Origin: Turicibacter sp. UBA7094
GTDB lineage: Bacteria; Bacillota_I; Bacilli_A; MOL361; Turicibacteraceae
Assembly: GCA_002493395.1 (NCBI GenBank)
Contig: DKYS01000132.1
Span: 1-18,178, forward strand
Length of the DNA: 18,178 nt
Reading direction: 5' to 3'
In this document: positions 1 through 6,675 of the stretch, piece after piece
Layout: the number at the start of each line of letters is the position of its first letter
Position numbering within the stretch: the stretch's first letter is position 1
Notes under the pieces: generated by a model
What the model was told of the DNA's origin: nothing
What the model saw: the letters and a program-made list of their open reading frames with translations, nothing else
Database searches by the model: none
Position numbers and translations under genes: made by a program

Positions 1-12
1 ACAAAGAGCCAT

Positions 13-47
13 AAAAAAAACGTTAGAGTGTTATAAGGCCTCTAACG
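13..47 (-). terminator. Rho-independent terminator of yneF
   Basis: A perfect 8-bp inverted repeat (CGTTAGAG at 21-28, CTCTAACG at 40-47) encloses an 11-nt loop. On the minus strand it is followed by eight T (13-20). It starts ten bases past the yneF stop, so it should end that transcript. T-rich sequence also follows on the plus side, so it could act in both directions. Confidence 0.85.
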
Positions 48-56
48 TCTTTTTAT

Positions 57-278
57 TTATTTCATATTTTGATTAATTTGTTTCATAACCTGGTTAATTT
101 GTTTTTGAGAAGGCGTGCGCCCCATTTGCATCATCATTGTACGAACCACATCTTCGTTAATAGGTGGATTTTTTTGTAAATATTTTTTCAATTGACGTTG
201 TGCAACAACAAATCCGACAGCAGCTCCTACTAATAGTGCTATAACGATCCATAACCAGAATACCCAACTCGTAAACAT
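57..278 (-). CDS. yneF: YneF family (UPF0154) small membrane protein
   Basis: This is a 73-residue protein with one N-terminal hydrophobic segment (about residues 3-24, starting SWVFWLWIVIALLVG). A conserved tail follows with KNPPINE and the methionine-rich MMMQMG, then PSQKQINQVMKQ. These are hallmarks of the YneF/UPF0154 family, whose function is unknown; B. subtilis YneF has about the same length. The protein is probably anchored in the membrane with its tail in the cytoplasm. The frame can be extended to a TTG at 293, but the Shine-Dalgarno GGAGGA (286-291) lies inside that extension and sits eight bases before the ATG at 278, so the ATG is chosen. It is a single gene with its own promoter and terminator. 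It lies downstream of tkt, as in B. subtilis, where yneE sits between the two. Confidence 0.9.
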   Translation of the reverse strand: MFTSWVFWLWIVIALLVGAAVGFVVAQRQLKKYLQKNPPINEDVVRTMMMQMGRTPSQKQINQVMKQINQNMK

Positions 279-330
279 ATCTATTTCCTCCAAACATTTT
301 TACAATTCAATAGACCACTATCATACTCAA

Positions 331-359
331 TTTATACTAGATTCTAACCAAGATGTCAA
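331..359 (-). promoter_or_regulatory. Sigma-A type promoter of yneF
   Basis: On the minus strand a perfect -35 TTGACA (354-359) is separated by 17 bases from a -10 TATAAA (331-336, five of six consensus). The predicted start of transcription near 324 gives a leader of about 45 nt before the yneF ATG. Confidence 0.75.
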
Positions 360-446
360 GTAAATCTAGGCGAAACACCCTGTCATCGTCAATATTAGTC
401 AGCGTTTACAAAAATAAAGTTGATCCACTGCTTCCCTTTTCGAGAT

Positions 447-484
447 AAAAAGGATTGTTTTCTAAAATGAAAACAATCCTTTTT
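447..484 (-). terminator. Terminator of tkt
   Basis: A perfect 16-bp inverted repeat (447-462 and 469-484) encloses a six-base loop, a few bases beyond the tkt stop. The outer five pairs are A:T, so the minus transcript ends in a T run. Confidence 0.85.
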
Positions 485-489
485 AACAT

Positions 490-2472
490 CTACTCCATTC
501 CTTTATACAACGAAATAATATTTTCAACGGTAAATCCATAGGCCTCAATCACCTTATTTGCTGGAGCAGATGCCCCGAAGCGATCAATTCCTAAGACCCT
601 TCCATCAAATCCTACATATTTATGCCATCCATAAGTTGCACCCATTTCAATCGCTAAACGTTTTGTCACTGATTTTGGAAGAATTGATTCACGATATTCT
701 TTTGGTTGCTTTTCAAATAAATCCATTGATGGCATACTTACGACGCGGACATAAATCCCTTCATCTGCTAAAGCTGCCTGTGCAGCAACTGCTAAATTAA
801 CCTCTGAACCTGTTGCAATTAAAATTCCATCCATCTCTTGTTTGGCTTCGCTAACAATATAGGCTCCTTTACTAACGCCTTCATACGAGGTATTTTCCAT
901 CGTTGTTAAATTTTGACGAGTTAAAATTAAAGCAGTCGGTGTTGATGTTGACTCCATGGCTAATCGCCAAGCCGCTACTGTCTCATTTGCATCAGCCGGA
1001 CGAATCACAGAGAAGTTAGGAATAGTACGTAACATCGCTAATTGCTCAATCGGTTCATGCGTTGGACCATCTTCTCCTACGGCAATTGAATCATGGGTTA
1101 AAACATAAGTCACCGGTAATCCCATTAATGCCGCCATACGCATCGCTGGTTTTAAGTAGTCACAGAAGACAAAAAATGTTCCACCAAATACACGAACCCC
1201 TCCGTGTAACATCATTCCGTTTAAAATAGAAGCCATCGCAAATTCACGAACGCCAAAATAAATATTACGTCCTGTTGGTGTTAATTTCGAGAAATCTCCA
1301 CCATTTTTAATATTAGTCTTATTCGAATGAGAAAGGTCTGCTGATCCCCCTAAGAAATAAGGAATGACATCTGCAATTGCATTAATAGCCTCATGGTTTG
1401 TATCACGAGTTGCTTGAGAATGCCCCGCTTCATAAGATGGCATCACTCGTTCTAAATCAATGATTAACTCATTATTCATTGCCTTTTGTAATTCTTCTGC
1501 TAATTCAGGGTATTGTTTTGAATAATCAGAGAATAACTTATCCCATGCTTGGTTTGCCTCTTGTCCACGTGTTTTAACGTTTTGTTCAAAGTGACGATAC
1601 ACCTCTTGTGGAACGACGAATGGTTCATGATTCCAACCATACTGTTCTTTTGCATAAGCCCCATCTTCTTCTCCAAGCGGCGCTCCATGAACGGCATTGG
1701 TTCCCTGTAATTTTGATCCATAGCCAATGACGGTTTTAATTTCAATAATTGATGGTTTATTTGTCTCTTGTTTCGCGCGTTCAATTGCTTGATCAATGGC
1801 ACTGATATCCGTTCCATCTTCAACACGTTGTACATGCCATCCGTAAGATTCATAACGTTTTAATACATCTTCAGTAAAGCTTTGTGTTAAGTCACCGTCT
1901 AAACAAATATCGTTTGAATCATATAGTACGACAACTTTTCCTAAACCTAAATGACCTGCCAATGAAGAGGCTTCACTCGTTACCCCCTCCATTAAATCAC
2001 CATCACCACAAATAACAAAGTTGTAATGATCGATTAATGAATATCCTTCTTTATTATAACGGGCTGCTAAATATTTTTCAGCTAAAGCCATCCCAATCGC
2101 CATTGGAATCCCTTGTCCTAAAGGTCCGCTTGTTGCATCTACTCCATCAGTATGTCCAAATTCTGGATGACCTGGCGTTTTTGAGTCCCATTGACGAAAG
2201 TTTTTAATATCGTCCATACTCACCTGATAGCCAGATAAATGTAATAATGCATAAAGTAACATAGATCCATGACCAGCTGCTAAAACGAAACGGTCACGAT
2301 TAAACCAATGACTATTCGTCGGATTGATATTCATATGTTTTGTAAATAAAGTATAAGCCATTGGCGCCGCTCCTAAAACGACACCCGGATGACCCGATTT
2401 CGCCTTATTAATCGCGTCAATACCTAACGTACGAATTGCATTAATTGATTGTAATGAGATGTTATTCTCCAT
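490..2472 (-). CDS. tkt: Transketolase
   Basis: This thiamine-diphosphate enzyme of the non-oxidative pentose phosphate pathway moves two-carbon ketol units between sugar phosphates in the cytosol. Its 660 residues match the usual length. Visible landmarks include KSGHPG (H28), GHGS (67-70), GPLGQG (116-121), and the cofactor-binding GDGDLMEG (156-163) followed by N187. H262, R356, the catalytic glutamate E410 in GVREFA, THDS (H460, D461) and DGPTHEP (H472) follow. The pyrimidine-binding and C-terminal domains are complete. The ATG at 2472 has AAGGAGGT seven bases upstream. It lies downstream of ynzC, as in B. subtilis. A weak terminator in front of it and an extended -10 sequence suggest its own promoter with a leader of about 100 nt. 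Confidence 0.97.
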   Translation of the reverse strand: MENNISLQSINAIRTLGIDAINKAKSGHPGVVLGAAPMAYTLFTKHMNINPTNSHWFNRDRFVLAAGHGSMLLYALLHLSGYQVSMDDIKNFRQWDSKTPGHPEFGHTDGVDATSGPLGQGIPMAIGMALAEKYLAARYNKEGYSLIDHYNFVICGDGDLMEGVTSEASSLAGHLGLGKVVVLYDSNDICLDGDLTQSFTEDVLKRYESYGWHVQRVEDGTDISAIDQAIERAKQETNKPSIIEIKTVIGYGSKLQGTNAVHGAPLGEEDGAYAKEQYGWNHEPFVVPQEVYRHFEQNVKTRGQEANQAWDKLFSDYSKQYPELAEELQKAMNNELIIDLERVMPSYEAGHSQATRDTNHEAINAIADVIPYFLGGSADLSHSNKTNIKNGGDFSKLTPTGRNIYFGVREFAMASILNGMMLHGGVRVFGGTFFVFCDYLKPAMRMAALMGLPVTYVLTHDSIAVGEDGPTHEPIEQLAMLRTIPNFSVIRPADANETVAAWRLAMESTSTPTALILTRQNLTTMENTSYEGVSKGAYIVSEAKQEMDGILIATGSEVNLAVAAQAALADEGIYVRVVSMPSMDLFEKQPKEYRESILPKSVTKRLAIEMGATYGWHKYVGFDGRVLGIDRFGASAPANKVIEAYGFTVENIISLYKGME

Positions 2473-2579
2473 ATCAGTGACCTCCTTTTATACCATTTAT
2501 ATCTTACCCCATTGTTGAAAAATTTACAATATATTAGAAAAAAAGATGCTTTTTCTCTGATTTTTACAAAATAAAACAA

Positions 2580-2588
2580 ATTATACCA
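2580..2588 (-). promoter_or_regulatory. Likely extended -10 promoter of tkt
   Basis: On the minus strand TGG-TATAAT (2580-2588) is a perfect extended -10 element. No good -35 hexamer lies 17 bases upstream. The predicted transcript would start near 2573, about 100 nt before the tkt ATG. A small hairpin with a T run (2540-2554) lies in this leader. Confidence 0.5.
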
Positions 2589-2685
2589 TTTGCTAGTTTA
2601 AACCTTCTCTTTTTATTAGAATTTCCTCTTCTTTCTCGTTTATTCCTCCAAAAACAAAATAAACGAAAAATAAAAACCTATGTGC

Positions 2686-2723
2686 AAAAGGAGGACCCTA
2701 TCTATCGAAGGGTCCTTCCTTTT
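2686..2723 (-). terminator. Weak terminator of ynzC
   Basis: Inverted repeat with seven core pairs (GGACCCT at 2693-2699 with AGGGTCC at 2709-2715). It extends outward, past one bulged base, into an A/T flank. It overlaps the ynzC stop codon. The T run on the minus strand is only four bases and lies in the stem, so some readthrough into tkt is possible. Confidence 0.6.
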
Positions 2724-2964
2724 AATGAATATCTTCTGTTTGACGTTTTGCCTGAATTTGCTTTAACTTCTCAGGGGTGACATCCTCACCGTTAGGATCG
2801 ATAACACGAACATTTTCAATTGTATTTTTCATGCTTTCTCTAAATGTTACTAAATATTCCTCACGAAGGGCTTGCTGCTCCTTAATCTCTTCCTCAGTTA
2901 AGGTTCCGGATTTTTTCTTTTTAGCTAATTCGTTTAAGCGGGCCATTTTTTCTGTCGTTAACAT
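2722..2964 (-). CDS. ynzC: DUF896 family protein (YnzC-like)
   Basis: This 80-residue soluble, charged protein matches the YnzC/DUF896 family. The N-terminal helical hairpin (MARLNELAKKKKSGTLTEEE, about residues 7-26) is followed by EQQALREEYL, the family core FRESMKNTIENV (41-52), VIDPNGEDVTPEKL (54-67) and a short basic tail. Members are small helical proteins of unknown molecular function; in B. subtilis ynzC belongs to the SOS-linked yneA-yneB-ynzC group. Here it is divergent from lexA with no yneA or yneB between, and the LexA operator is closer to lexA. The ATG at 2964 has GAGGTG at a good distance. Confidence 0.9.
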   Translation of the reverse strand: MLTTEKMARLNELAKKKKSGTLTEEEIKEQQALREEYLVTFRESMKNTIENVRVIDPNGEDVTPEKLKQIQAKRQTEDIH

Positions 2965-2996
2965 ATTATATCACCTCGATTAGTCTTCCCATCATT

Positions 2997-3025
2997 AATA
3001 TACCAAATTTATGACTAATTGATAA
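2997..3025 (-). promoter_or_regulatory. Putative promoter of ynzC
   Basis: On the minus strand TTATCA (3020-3025) stands 17 bases from TATATT (2997-3002), which carries the extended TGG. Leader length would be about 26 nt. The LexA operator is about 100 bases further upstream, so direct LexA control of ynzC is uncertain. Confidence 0.5.
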
Positions 3026-3123
3026 CTCATAATATCCAAAAATCCAATTAATCTTGCAGCCTTCTTCTGATTCTCCTCGTTAGCTATTTCCAAATTTTAC
3101 ACAGCGAATTCCCCTCGAAAAAA

Positions 3124-3137
3124 AGAACGAACGTTTG
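3124..3137 (+). promoter_or_regulatory. LexA operator (SOS box) of lexA
   Basis: AGAACGAACGTTTG matches the Bacillus-type SOS consensus CGAACRNRYGTTYC at every position except the first and last. Its right end overlaps the first three bases of the lexA -35 hexamer (3135-3140), the geometry expected for autorepression. It is the only good match found in the lexA-ynzC intergenic region. Confidence 0.8.
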
Positions 3138-3163
3138 ATAAGTTATAAAATTACTGATATAAT
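3135..3163 (+). promoter_or_regulatory. Promoter of lexA
   Basis: -35 TTGATA (3135-3140), a 17-base spacer, and a perfect -10 TATAAT (3158-3163) preceded by the extended TGA. Expected start near 3170, about 26 nt before the ATG. Its -35 is covered by the LexA operator. Confidence 0.85.
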
Positions 3164-3195
3164 AAAACTATGATTTGGAAGGAGGATAGATAAAT

Positions 3196-3846
3196 ATGAA
3201 ACCTATTACAAAGAGACAACAAGCTATTTTAGATTTCATTAAACAAGAAGTCGATAAACGAGGATACCCTCCTAGCGTTCGAGAAATTGGTTTAGCCGTC
3301 GGTTTATCATCGACCGCATCCGTTCATAACCAGTTAAATCAACTAGAAAAGAAAGGATTCATTCGAAAGGATAAATCAACGACTCGTGGAATTATGATTT
3401 TATCTTCAGAATCTTCAAGCGAATCACCTAAGGCTCCCTCTCTACAACCAGAATTGAAATCAGTCACAAATATTCCCCTTATTGGAAAAGTGACGGCTGG
3501 TTCCCCTATTGAGGCCATCGAAAATCCTGATGATTTCTTCCCCCTTCCCACCCATTTAATTCCTTCACATCAAAAAGTTTTTATGCTAAATGTTTCAGGT
3601 GATTCCATGATTAACGCTGGAATTTATGACGGTGATCAAATCATCGTTAAACAACAAAGTGACGCGAATAATGGTGATATTATCGTAGCAATGCTTGAGG
3701 ATAGCCATGAAGTGACTGTCAAACGTTTCTTTAAAGAGGCCGATTATATCCGTTTACAGCCAGAGAACGAATTACTCGAACCCATTTTCTCTACCCAGGT
3801 TACCGTACTTGGCAAAGTCATCGGACTTTTTCGAACCATGTTATAA
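3196..3846 (+). CDS. lexA: LexA repressor
   Basis: LexA is the SOS regulator: it binds operators as a dimer and cleaves itself when activated by RecA filaments. The 216 residues are complete. The N-terminal winged helix-turn-helix (about 1-70) contains PPSVREIGLAVGLSS, and a serine-rich linker follows (about 70-85). The self-cleavage site is A101-G102 in VTAGSP. The catalytic serine is S137 in SGDSM and the catalytic lysine is K176 in EVTVKRF. The ATG at 3196 has AAGGAGG ten bases upstream. It is the only plus-strand gene in the window, divergent from ynzC and convergent with miaA. The SOS box over its own -35 indicates autoregulation. Confidence 0.98.
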   Translation: MKPITKRQQAILDFIKQEVDKRGYPPSVREIGLAVGLSSTASVHNQLNQLEKKGFIRKDKSTTRGIMILSSESSSESPKAPSLQPELKSVTNIPLIGKVTAGSPIEAIENPDDFFPLPTHLIPSHQKVFMLNVSGDSMINAGIYDGDQIIVKQQSDANNGDIIVAMLEDSHEVTVKRFFKEADYIRLQPENELLEPIFSTQVTVLGKVIGLFRTML

Positions 3847-3881
3847 AAAAAGCTGTTCACCTAGCGTGAACAGCTTTTTTT
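3845..3881. terminator. Bidirectional terminator between lexA and miaA
   Basis: A perfect 9-bp stem (GCTGTTCAC 3852-3860, GTGAACAGC 3866-3874) with a five-base loop is flanked by seven A on the left and seven T on the right. It therefore works for both convergent genes. It abuts the lexA stop and overlaps the miaA stop. Confidence 0.92.
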
Positions 3882-4791
3882 ATATTCCCTTTAAATACTG
3901 AAGGACGTCCTGTATCGTATGCTCAAAACACGTCACATCAACTTGAAACCAAGTCACATCCATCTGATTATTAAACCAAGTATACTGACGCTTAGCATAA
4001 CGTCTTGAATTTCTTTTAATCAATTCTTTACTCTCTTCAAGTGAAATATTTCCCTTAAAGTACTCGTATAACTCCTTATAACCAATCGCGCGAATCGACT
4101 GGGCCGTTTCAGGAATCCTGCGATCATATAATGACTTCACTTCTTGTACTAAACCTTTTTCATACATTTGGTCCACACGCTGATTAATTCGTTCATATAA
4201 AACTTGACGATCGTCCGTTAACCCGATGACACATGCATCATAAATCAGACAATGGTCTTGCTGTTCAATCATTTCTGACTTTTTAACGCCTGACGTTTCG
4301 TAAATTTGAAGCGCACGAATGACGCGTTTACGATTATTAGGATGAATGTTTTTTGCTCCCGCTTCATCTAATGCCACCAATCGTTCATGAAGCTCCTCAT
4401 TGGTTAAATGCGAATACTTCGAATCGTCCGCGTCAATAGATTGGGCATCCTTTACAAACTCATAATCGTATAAAACACTTTTAATATACAGACCCGTTCC
4501 ACCCACAATAATCGGAAGCTTACCACGAGATTTAATCTCAGAAATCTTTTCACGCACTGTTCGTTGAAAATCTGCAACCGAATACGGTTGTTCAGGGTCC
4601 TTCTCATCAATTAAATGGTGCACAATTCCTTCACGCTCATCCATTGTAATCTTGGCCGTTCCAATATCTAGGGTACGATAAATTTGCATCGAATCCCCAC
4701 TGATAATTTCACCATTTAATCTTTTAGCAAGTTCGATACTCATCTTCGTTTTACCAACAGCCGTTGGTCCTACAATACATAATACATCCAT
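3880..4791 (-). CDS. miaA: tRNA dimethylallyltransferase
   Basis: MiaA transfers a dimethylallyl group to N6 of A37 in tRNAs that read codons starting with U, giving i6A, the substrate of MiaB. Its 303 residues are near the family norm. The P-loop GPTAVGKT occupies 8-15. SGDSMQIYRTLDIGTAK (31-47) binds substrate, and GGTGLYIK (97-104) is the other conserved motif. The C-terminal part contains RRYAKRQYTWFN. The ATG at 4791 lies eight bases from the mutL stop, and its Shine-Dalgarno AGGTG overlaps that stop, so it is the coupled last gene of mutS-mutL-miaA. The partner enzyme miaB is also in this window, in another transcription unit. hfq, which follows miaA in B. subtilis, is not present here. 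Confidence 0.97.
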   Translation of the reverse strand: MDVLCIVGPTAVGKTKMSIELAKRLNGEIISGDSMQIYRTLDIGTAKITMDEREGIVHHLIDEKDPEQPYSVADFQRTVREKISEIKSRGKLPIIVGGTGLYIKSVLYDYEFVKDAQSIDADDSKYSHLTNEELHERLVALDEAGAKNIHPNNRKRVIRALQIYETSGVKKSEMIEQQDHCLIYDACVIGLTDDRQVLYERINQRVDQMYEKGLVQEVKSLYDRRIPETAQSIRAIGYKELYEYFKGNISLEESKELIKRNSRRYAKRQYTWFNNQMDVTWFQVDVTCFEHTIQDVLQYLKGI

Positions 4792-4799
4792 TCTTTCAC

Positions 4800-6659
4800 C
4801 TACATTACCCGTTTAAACATTTTTTCAATTTCATACTTGGTCATTTTCACAATAATTGGCCGCCCATGCGGACACGTGTACGGTTGTTCACAATAGCAAA
4901 GACTTTGCAATAATTCCTTAATCTCATGCTCATTAATATATTGATTCGCTTTAATAGACCCTTTACAACTCATCATAATCGCCACCGATTCTCGTAATTT
5001 TCCGATATCTATTTGATGATCTAAAATAATCTGATGGAGAATCGTTTCTGCAATCAGCTTGACATCTAACTTTTGTGCCCAAACGGGAATCGTCCGAATG
5101 ACGAGGGACTGTCCCCCGAACTCCTCAATTTCAAAACCAAACTTTACAAGTGAGGGTAAATACTCTTTTAATAACAATAACTCATTGGCGGAATACTTAA
5201 GAACAATTGGAATAATTAATTCCATACAATCTCCATTCACATCTTGCAGGAGCTGATAATTTTTTTCATATTGAACCCGTTCCATGGCCGCATGCTGATC
5301 GATAATAAATAGCCCCTCTTCATTTTGCGCGAGCAAATAGGTCCCGTGCAATTGACCGATATAATAAAGTTCAAGCTTTCTCTTTGCCGTCTTCGTTGGG
5401 ACCGCAACTTTAAACGTCCCTTTTGAATCCATCGCTTCGCTTAAATTATCCTTTAGGTTTAACGCTTTATCCTCACGAATAACGTCCTGCTGATTTACTT
5501 TTTCTGCTTGTGATATCTGTTTAGGCGATGGAGAATAGGTTTGCGGTTGCGAATAAACAGAATGATCAGTTAAATCTGGGTGAACCTCTTGAACAACCTC
5601 CTCGATTTTCGGTTGGACAGTTTTAGGTTCTGGCTCAATAACGACCGATTTAACAACAGGGTTGGGAATATATTCAACTTGGTGCAATACCTTTTTTAGT
5701 TCTGTATAAATGAAAGATCGTAAAGCTTCCTCTTGAGAAAAGCGAACCTCTAATTTGGCAGGATGAACATTAACATCCACTAACATTGGGTCGAACGTTA
5801 AATGCAACACGACAATGGGATACTTATCTTTAGGAAGTAGTGTATGGTAAGCATCTAAAATCGATCGAATGATATTGTAATGACGAATCGCACGCCCGTT
5901 AACAATGATAGTCATATAATTTCTTGAAGCCCGATTAATAATTGGATCACTAACAAAACCTTTAATTTCATACGTTTCGTTTTTAGCATGAACAGGAATC
6001 ATTTTCTTGGCAATATCAAATCCATATACACTGGCAATCACACTTTGTAAGTTATTTTGCCCATTCGTTTGAAAGAGTAACCGTTGATTGTTCAACAACT
6101 TAAAGGCGATATCCGGATGAGAGAGGGCAATTTTATTCATATAATCCGTAATATGACTAAGCTCCGTATTTAACGATTTAATATGTTTCAATCGAGCAGG
6201 CGTATTAAAAAATAGGTGATTCACTTCCATTTCCGTTCCCTTACGCATGACACCAGGTTTAGAAGCGATAACTTCCCCGCCTTTAATATTTAAATGAAGC
6301 CCACTCAGCTCCCCATCCGATGTTTTCACATGAACATCGGCCACTGAGGCAATTGACGGTAACGCCTCGCCACGGAAGCCTAGCGTTTGAATTCTAAAAA
6401 TGTCATACTGCGTTTTAACTTTACTCGTTGCATGGCGCTCAAATGCAAGATGGGCGTCCTCCTCACTCATTCCTTCACCGTTATCAATAACCTTAATTTG
6501 ACGAATTCCAGAGTCTTGAAGATGAACCTCAATCATGGTACTTCCCGCATCAATCGCATTTTCAAGTAGCTCTTTAACAACAGAAGCAGGACGTTCAATA
6601 ACCTCTCCTGCTGCAATCATATTCGCCAATTGCTCACTCATCCGTTTTATTTTCCCCAT
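4800..6659 (-). CDS. mutL: DNA mismatch repair protein MutL (endonuclease type)
   Basis: MutL couples mismatch recognition by MutS to strand incision. The 619 residues are complete. The N-terminal GHKL ATPase has E30, N34 and D37 in KELLENAIDAG, then DNGEGM (59-64) and TLGFRGEALPS (92-102). The linker around residues 330-415 is variable and rich in P, Q and V. The C-terminal domain carries DQHAAMERVQYE (454-465), the metal-binding DQHA(x)2E(x)4E endonuclease motif, plus SCKGSIKA (564-571) and CPHGRP (596-601). This is therefore the nicking MutL type used by bacteria without MutH. The ATG at 6659 has AAAGGAGGT five bases upstream and lies 16 bases from the mutS stop. Confidence 0.98.
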   Translation of the reverse strand: MGKIKRMSEQLANMIAAGEVIERPASVVKELLENAIDAGSTMIEVHLQDSGIRQIKVIDNGEGMSEEDAHLAFERHATSKVKTQYDIFRIQTLGFRGEALPSIASVADVHVKTSDGELSGLHLNIKGGEVIASKPGVMRKGTEMEVNHLFFNTPARLKHIKSLNTELSHITDYMNKIALSHPDIAFKLLNNQRLLFQTNGQNNLQSVIASVYGFDIAKKMIPVHAKNETYEIKGFVSDPIINRASRNYMTIIVNGRAIRHYNIIRSILDAYHTLLPKDKYPIVVLHLTFDPMLVDVNVHPAKLEVRFSQEEALRSFIYTELKKVLHQVEYIPNPVVKSVVIEPEPKTVQPKIEEVVQEVHPDLTDHSVYSQPQTYSPSPKQISQAEKVNQQDVIREDKALNLKDNLSEAMDSKGTFKVAVPTKTAKRKLELYYIGQLHGTYLLAQNEEGLFIIDQHAAMERVQYEKNYQLLQDVNGDCMELIIPIVLKYSANELLLLKEYLPSLVKFGFEIEEFGGQSLVIRTIPVWAQKLDVKLIAETILHQIILDHQIDIGKLRESVAIMMSCKGSIKANQYINEHEIKELLQSLCYCEQPYTCPHGRPIIVKMTKYEIEKMFKRVM

Positions 6660-6675
6660 AACCTACCTCCTTTCA

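Noticed and set aside
1500..1853. 117-residue frame inside tkt on the same strand
   Set aside because: It is an out-of-frame shadow of a complete transketolase with no start signals of its own.
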